DNA of 64,000 nt, taken from contig CM060732.1 in NCBI GenBank assembly GCA_030704615.1, forward strand, positions 55,905,053 to 55,969,052, given 5' to 3'. This DNA comes from Takakia lepidozioides (taxonomy: Eukaryota > Streptophyta > Takakiopsida > Takakiales > Takakiaceae). The position numbers and the translations under genes were made by a program. Below, piece by piece: positions 58,401 to 64,000 of the stretch; the first letter of the stretch is position 1; every line of letters begins with the position of its first letter. The notes under the pieces are model-generated. The model was not told the DNA's origin, did not search any database, and saw only the letters and a list, made by a program, of their open reading frames with translations.

Positions 58401-58879
58401 GCGTGCCTTCTCTTTCTGAGGCATCACGTCGTCAGGTGTTGGGGTAAGCAATGGATCTCAATTGCTTGAACTGGATTATCAGCTTGGCTATGGCTGAGCA
58501 ACGTAGAGTGCGGAGTGCACTTCCCTTGCGTCTCTCTGCCTACCGAGACGGTACAGGCAGCGAGTGGGGGGCGAGCCGGTGAGGACCACGGGGTGTAGAC
58601 ATCCATGGCACACGTGGGAGGTGCTCGAGGTTCAGAGGGAGTTGGCAGCCAAGGCAGCTGTGATGGATGAGGTTGGGGATTCTTCTCGGTTGATTGATGA
58701 GGTCATCAGGATGAGATGATGGGGCAGGATGAGGCTTTGTCATTGACTGAGCAGGCAGGGAGTACTGCTCAAGAGGTTGCGGCATAGCAACCACGGGACG
58801 CGTCTTCTACCTCTAAGCCTGCTGGACTCAAGGTTGCAGTCACGGAGGATAATTGGGAGCCTGACATTGGACCCATTGT

Positions 58880-59345
58880 CACCGGAGGAGAGAGACGACG
58901 TATCGGCGGTTCCTGAGGGCTTACAGGAATTGCTTTGCCTTTAGTTTGAAGGACTTGGGAGCACTGAAGGGTCAAGAGATCCGTATTGAGTTGGCCACTG
59001 ACACGCCAATCTTTCAGAGACCCTATAGATATAGTGACATGGAGAGGTCTTTGATTCAGATAAGGACTCAAGATCTCGGGAGGAGGTTGGTGGAGCTCTC
59101 TGGTGGAGAGTATGCTTCAGCCACAGTGATGCCAGCCAAGAAGGATGTCTATGGCAATAAGACGGAGAGACTATACGGCAATCTCTTCACCCTTGTCACG
59201 GATCACCAACCACTCAAGTGGTTGATGGAGTCAGACAAGCTTACGGGGAAGCTTGCACGGTGGGCACTCATCTTTCAAAAAAATATGACTTTCAGGTGGT
59301 GCATCGACCGGGTTTGGTCAATCGCAATGCAGATGGGTTGAGTCG
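58880..59345 (+). pseudogene. RT N-terminus fused to RNase H; RT core deleted
   Basis: The RT entry region (FSLKDLGALKGQEIRIEL...RPYRYSDMERSLIQ, YASATVMPAKKDVYGN) runs straight into YGNLFTLVTDHQPLKWLM, the RNase H part, at about 59150-59185. The fingers-palm region with the catalytic YxDD is missing. The duplicated CTATGGCAAT/CTATACGGCAAT at the join suggests deletion between short repeats. NADGLSRNP marks the RNase H end in a shifted frame. Confidence 0.8.
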
Positions 59346-59499
59346 CAATCCATGTACGAGCCAGCGGGATGACACTGGAGCTCGGTGGCATGGTGAGACG
59401 GATGAGGAGATGGAGCCCGGATGGCATGCATCTACATTTTTGTGTATCTTGCAGCAGAAAGCCAGGTTGGACCTGCAACAGGGATGAACTGTAGATCAA

Positions 59500-60690
59500 G
59501 TGTCTGAGGACCCTGAGGCCAGCAATGAGCAAGGTGACGCCAAAGATATACATGAGGATTCAGTTGTGTTGGACTACCTCCGCACTGGAGACATGACAGC
59601 CACTGTGACTGCCAAGGAGAGGGATCGGATCCTACAAAGAGCCAAGAGGTTCAAGTGGGGGGGGACACACCTGCTCCGAGTGTGGGAGGATGGTCGAGTG
59701 AGGATTGTGCCTCACCCAACACAGCGGGCACGGTTAGTGCGGCAAATGCCCATGAGGAGTTGGGGCATTTTGGGATGCGACGCACTCATAGTCTATGCAG
59801 GGGCAAGTATGGTGGGTGGGTGGCGTGGTATGCACACAGAGGTATGCAACAATTTGTGGCTAGGTGCATGGTGTGTGACAGGGTGCGTGCTTCATTCAAT
59901 GCCCCTACTCCACAATTGCACCATCTTCCGATCATGGGATTGGGCTACAGGTGGAGTCTTGACTTCGCAGGGCCGTTGCCACTGCCCATGCGCACAAAAG
60001 TACATGTTGGTGATGGTGGAGCACTTCTCCAAGTGGATTGAGTTGGTTCCATTGCCTGATAAGGCTAGTGAGGAGCTGCGTATGCATTCTTGGATTGTGG
60101 GCTTAGCCGATTCGGTGCTCCAGCTGAGGTACTCACGGACCAAGGGAGAGAGTTCTTGGGGAGGGGAGTTTCAGGCTTTGAGTGACAAGGCCTTGATAGA
60201 CCACCGCACCACTTCTCGGGATCATCCTGAGGCCGATGGCTTGGCAGAGAGAGTTGTTCAGACAGTAAAGAGGGGTTTGCGCAAGTATGGCTTGCAGAAG
60301 GGACACCTAGGAGATTGGGACCTTCAGTTACCTTGGTTAGTCATGGGCTACAGGTTCAGCAAGCAAGCATCACTTGCCTCCTTCTCACCATACTCTTCGG
60401 CCGAGAGCCGGATTTGCCTACATCCATTCGCAGAGAAGCTGCTACAATTCTTAACCTTGACGATCCGAACGTGTGGGCACGTGCATGTGAGCAGCGTGCA
60501 GAGTTGTTCAGAAAGTCATGCCCATGGCTTTCGAGAACCTTGCCATTGCACAACACCGTGATACGTTGAGGTATGCTACCATACGTGGTGGGGGCTATCG
60601 TCCTGGGGTTCGGAGATTCAACCCTGGTGACTATGTCTATCTGCAGCAGACTGCTCCTACGACCTTGGATGTGACTGCAGGACGTGTTAT
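59500..60690 (+). pseudogene. Integrase of the element
   Basis: The zinc finger is AHEELGHFGM (near 59743) with CMVC (59864-59875). The catalytic core has RWSLDFAGPLP (first Asp near 59960), VLTDQGREF (second Asp, near 60135, in another frame) and ADGLAERVVQTVKRGLRKYG (Glu near 60247). Coding-like sequence continues after the core (YRPGVRRFNPGDYVYLQQ near 60600), the usual C-terminal module. Several frame changes disable it. Confidence 0.82.
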
Positions 60691-60849
60691 TTGAGGGTTC
60701 GAGAGGTCTTGCCCTCAGGCGTCTTGGTCTTGGAGGGTCGGGATGGCATAACTTGGAAGGACCATGTGCGTAATTGTGCGCCATGTCACATTCCGAATGT
60801 CGATGGCAGGATTGACCCAAACCTGGCAGTGGTATCTGCAAGTTTGAGG

Positions 60850-60982
60850 TGCATGTTGTGTGGGTCTGCTAGAGGGGCAGCCACCATGCTGGTGTGTGAT
60901 CGATGCTCTAGAGGTTGGATATGGGATGCTTGACTCCACCTCTGAGATGGTTCCGGATGGGGATTGGTTATGTCCACAATGC
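60850..60982 (+). pseudogene. PHD-type zinc finger after the integrase
   Basis: CMLCGSARGAATMLVCDRCSRGW is followed, after a one-base frame change, by EMVPDGDWLCPQC. This matches the C4HC3 PHD pattern (CxxC, VCDxCxRGWH-x-C, WxCPxC) except that the His-x-x-Cys pair is damaged. PHD fingers read histone tails, so in this position it could steer integration the way chromodomains do in chromoviruses. Confidence 0.75.
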
Positions 60983-61240
60983 ATTGGATAGTGGGAGTGG
61001 ATACAACCATGGGAGGCTAACAAGAAATGCAAGGCCAAGCTACTAGGAGACCTTGAACACACGAGAACCTGGCTCAAGTTCACAGATTGCAAGACGGCGA
61101 CTAACGATGGGGCTACTCTTGTACCCGGGCTCTTGGTCTTTAGAGTTTGAGTACAATAGAGACAGTGATAGATGACTTAGTACGGTTGTGGCTATTACAT
61201 CTTGTAGCTATCTGGAGTTAGAGGGACCTATCCACCAGCT

Positions 61241-61250
61241 AGGGGGGCGA
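61241..61250 (+). promoter_or_regulatory. Polypurine tract
   Basis: AGGGGGGCGA lies one base before the LTR start at 61252 and would prime plus-strand synthesis. Confidence 0.7.
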
Positions 61251-61251
61251 T

Positions 61252-61696
61252 TGTGGCAGACTACTTTATTGTGCATATATGTGTGATGTGGTTTGGACAG
61301 CAATGTAGTTGTGTAGCGATACGTATGCGCACGACAGCTGTCAAGTTAAATAAGCACAGTGTGAAACTAACTAGAATAAAGCTAGTTATTTGTATTTAAC
61401 ACTTGGATTTAGGTCAAGTGTTAAATCAGGTGTCAAGTTTAGTTTTGACACCTGAACCGTCTTATCTTCACGAGAGCGTCAGTCGCGCAGCTCATCTCTC
61501 TCGAGTTGAGCCTGCGCGACCGAGCTCCTGCATGCATTTAGAACTGAGTGTGTTTATGATGGGAGAATAGGTAGTTGTGGGGTGGAGTCCCCATAGCTTG
61601 GGGTGCCTCTGGCTCGACTATTATCTTAAAGAGTGATAGCGATGGATTTCATGTTTCTTGTGTCAAGAGTGTGGTCTTTAGCTTTCTTATCACTCA
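61252..61696 (+). repeat. Full LTR, 445 bp
   Basis: It starts TGTGGCAGACTAC directly after the purine run AGGGGGGCGA and ends TATCACTCA. The position next to a polypurine tract supports TGTGGCAG as the true LTR start. Confidence 0.82.
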
Positions 61697-61697
61697 T

Positions 61698-61782
61698 TGT
61701 GGCAGACTACTTTATTGTGCATATATGTGTGGTGTGGTTTGGACAGCGATGTAGTTGTGTAGCGATACGTATGCGCACGACA
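61698..61782 (+). repeat. Second, partial LTR (first 85 bp)
   Basis: TGTGGCAGACTAC...GCGCACGACA repeats 61252-61336 with two differences. It begins one base after the full LTR and stops at the ATAT flank. Confidence 0.85.
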
Positions 61783-62410
61783 ATATCATAATCTCAACAT
61801 TGACTATGACATTTGAACCATCTCAAAACTTGTACTCTTTAGATCCAAGTGATGTTGCGGCTTTGAATGATTTCGTGGCTAATGAAAATTAAAAAAATTC
61901 TTGGGTCTGGCATTTGACTTATGTTATATGGAATGTACTTGTTTTTGTAGATGCTTTGAAATTTTATAATTATTCAAAATGACAATTTAAAATAGGGTCT
62001 AATTAATTGTTGCAAAAGAAAAATAGGGTGTTAAAAAACAAAGGGTTTTACAATATTACCTAAAGATAGGGTGGAAAAAAATGTTAAAAAAATATATAGC
62101 CTAGTATAAATATACCTTTGTATAAAAATAATACAATATAGTGACCTCTCCGTGACTGGGTGTATTTGGTCTCGAATGGATTGGGGTAATATTGGGTTAC
62201 ACGACGGGGTGTTTAACTCCACTCTGGGTTACATAGGATGGATGTAACTCACATTTGGTCTCGAAATTTGATTAAGTCCAAATTGACGAAGTATTAAATG
62301 GACTATGAAGAGTTACATGACACACCGGGGTTACAGGGGTTACACCAATTGGGATACCAATACCTAGGGTTATACTACAGTAGCCTCCCATGAAAAAGGG
62401 TTTCATGTTG
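61783..62410. other. AT-rich spacer with a block shared with 18242-18410
   Basis: 62150-62340 contains TTTGGTCTCGAA, TGGGTTACA, AAGTCCAAATTGACGAAGTA and TTACATGACACACC in the same orientation as the nested element at 18242-18410. No coding sequence. Confidence 0.5.
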
Positions 62411-62606
62411 TGGAGGGTAGCGTGTTGGTTAGGTGATTGTAGTGCAGGCGGCGATATTTTGGGTTCTTAAGTACTTAATAGTGAAACCAAAGGTAAGGGG
62501 AGGGAGGGGGGGGGGGGGGATTCGATAGGGGCCCCGCTGGAGGAAACAGGGCTGCCGGAATCCGGCAAAAGTACCGTCAAATAGCACGAGTGCATTAAGT
62601 TCTTAC
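62411..62606 (+). mobile_element. tRNA-derived SINE, copy C
   Basis: A box TAGCGTGTTGGTTAGG (62418-62433), B-like GGGTTCTTA at the same 43-base spacing (62461), a G run (62506-62519), perfect hairpin GCCGGAATCCGGC (62553-62565), and end TAAGTTCTTAC (62596-62606). The head differs from copies A and B but the 3' end is the same. Confidence 0.65.
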
Positions 62607-64000
62607 CTCATTTTATTATCTTCCTTTTTTAAGCAGTTTTGTAATTTTTTCGCGAGAGCATATTTTCATTTCACTGTAGCATAATCTCAAGATATTTCAG
62701 CAATCTATAGAATATTCTAATTTTCTGGGCGCTTGAGCATACTCAGAGTGACGTGAGTATATTCACATGCTACTACCCAACCTCCTTCTTGCTAGCTGCT
62801 AGAGTAAACCAGGATGGCAGAGGGCCATGATGCCATGACCAAAATGAGTCACTAGTTCAGAAGAGACTAAAACTGATCATTCCGGTAGAAAGATACACCC
62901 GAGTTGAATCAGCCACCATGTCACATAGCAATAGATAGTGGGCAGTATCCTTGAGCTTTGCGCTCGGCGCCTCATAGCGAGGTTACTATGAAAGAGGTTA
63001 TATCTATTCATTCCTGAAAGAAGTATCATTCCCTTATTGACATTTCTATTCATTTGAAGATGGTTTCGGTTCCAAATTTTCATTTTTAACGGAGGCCATG
63101 CTTGCAAAGCCCACCAAAGTAAGGTGGAGGCGGGAACAACCCCTTAGAACGTAGCCCTCACCTTTATATATTGTCTCAAGACCGTGGAGCCTTCAAAAAG
63201 GGGCCACCCCCTCATCCTACTTCGTTGGAATTCTTTGGAAAGCTCTAGAACTAGAAAGAGGACCCACTGTCTCACATATCCTATTCCTATGCTAGCCTCT
63301 ATACGTCGCCTCTTATATCACTCTTTCCAACGTCCTTGCCTTCCCTCCCCATTGGCCGCTCTAATCATTTTTTTTTTTTTTGACCTTCAAGAATAGCCCT
63401 GGCGAAAATTTGGGACCCTTTATTTTCTCTTTTCACTATAATCAAGGATCACTTTAGACTACGGTCAAAAACCAAGTCCAACTTAGAATGCAAGGTTTCT
63501 ATTGGTCGAGGGCATTTTCTTGGATATATTTGGCTTTACACTACGGACCAAGACCAACAAAGTTAGGAATGGCATGGCGTCTAAAGAGATCTTTGGTCTA
63601 GGGACCAAGAAAGGAATCCTTGTAGTTCGGAGGACCAATTATTTAACATAATTATCTGACCCTAGACCAAGTATAGAAACATTAAACGAAAGAAGGAATA
63701 TAGACCTGCGACCTATGACCTTCGGTTCGTTCTCTGAGTTGGAAATGAGCTAAAAAGGGAGGAGGAAAGAGGCCCTGGTGAACCATCATAAATGAACAAG
63801 TGTAAGCTTTGCTGCCCGACAGTATCAAGTACCAGGCCCACTGAGGGACGGGCTAGGGGCAAGAACAAGGGGTACTTCCAGTGCAAAATTTGGTCTTGCA
63901 CCGATCATCCCATGGACCAAACTATAATTTTCTTGAACAATCTTGACCGTCCGTTAGAATCAATCTTGAATGTCAAGTGGAAAGTGATGGAAGTTAATAC
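62607..64000. other. Unassigned right end of the window
   Basis: No gene is recognised. It contains a poly-T run at 63368-63380 and repeated GGACCAA/TTGGTC words between 63450 and 63680. Confidence 0.35.

Larger units (their letters stand above)
50795..61782 (+). mobile_element. Decayed Ty3/gypsy-like element with DNA methyltransferase and PHD finger
   Basis: This 10,988-bp unit is flanked by ATAT (50791-50794 and 61783-61786). Plus-strand order: LTR 3' part, long leader, gag-like ORFs, CCHC knuckle, protease, cytosine-5 methyltransferase, reverse transcriptase remnant, RNase H, integrase, PHD finger, polypurine tract, full LTR, and the first 85 bases of another LTR. Shared LTR sequence is about 95% identical, so it is much older than the chromovirus; frameshifts and stops are frequent and the RT core is deleted. 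The integrase has the Ty3 order (after RNase H). I know no standard plant lineage with this domain set. Confidence 0.88.

Noticed and set aside
61339-61782. LTR boundaries TGTCAAG...CGACA, which would also give TG...CA ends and the ATAT duplication
   Set aside because: The polypurine tract abuts TGTGGCAG at 61252, and the left copy lacks the last 90 bases of this version. The permuted-circle reading explains all three LTR pieces better.

Overview
This window is nuclear DNA of a land plant. It holds intron-containing protein genes with consistent GT...AG splice phases, a 988-residue DYW-type PPR protein, a plant GH18 chitinase, and dense, nested plant-type transposons. The long, internally homogenised DYW-PPR gene and the transposon content fit a seed-free plant, perhaps a fern or lycophyte. 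That is inference from style only; nothing here fixes the species.

Layout. 1-2269 (minus): a broken, unrecognised gene with a zinc-finger-like segment, split by degenerate AGCAGACT-type repeats. 2460-9431 (minus): a young Ty3/gypsy chromovirus (724-bp LTRs with 3 differences, GTCCA target duplication, tRNA-iMet primer site, complete pol with chromodomain, one in-frame stop between gag and pol). 9432-11000: the displaced repeat-rich flank, ending in a 26-G run. About 11890-14160: a decayed second Ty3/gypsy copy with a dUTPase-like stretch. 14727-16487 (minus): a two-exon secreted GH18 chitinase. 16488-22429: repeats, including a tRNA-like SINE with a nested insertion. 22430-27563: a complete non-autonomous CACTA transposon (31-bp inverted ends, AAT duplication) carrying PPR and Sec13 gene fragments. 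28203-29350: two near-perfect hairpin elements.

The gene-rich middle runs from 30252 to 48091. It holds a GLTP/ACD11-type lipid-transfer gene (plus) convergent with EMC8/9 (minus), then RNase H2 subunit C (plus), the intronless PPR-DYW gene (plus), and a five-exon gene for a chloroplast protein with a Tat-type lumen signal and LEA-like repeats (plus). These are ordinary single genes with no evident shared pathway: membrane-lipid transfer, ER membrane insertion, removal of RNA from DNA, organelle RNA editing, and a thylakoid/stress role (guess).

From 49150 onward transposons return: a LINE tail, a second SINE, and an 11-kb Ty3/gypsy-like element (50795-61782). That element is the most striking object here. 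Between its protease and reverse transcriptase it carries a decayed but recognisable cytosine-5 DNA methyltransferase (motifs I, IV, VI, VIII and X in canonical order), and a PHD finger follows the integrase. Its LTR pieces are arranged as expected if a two-LTR circle had integrated after opening inside an LTR. The right end (61783-64000) holds a third SINE copy and otherwise unassigned DNA.
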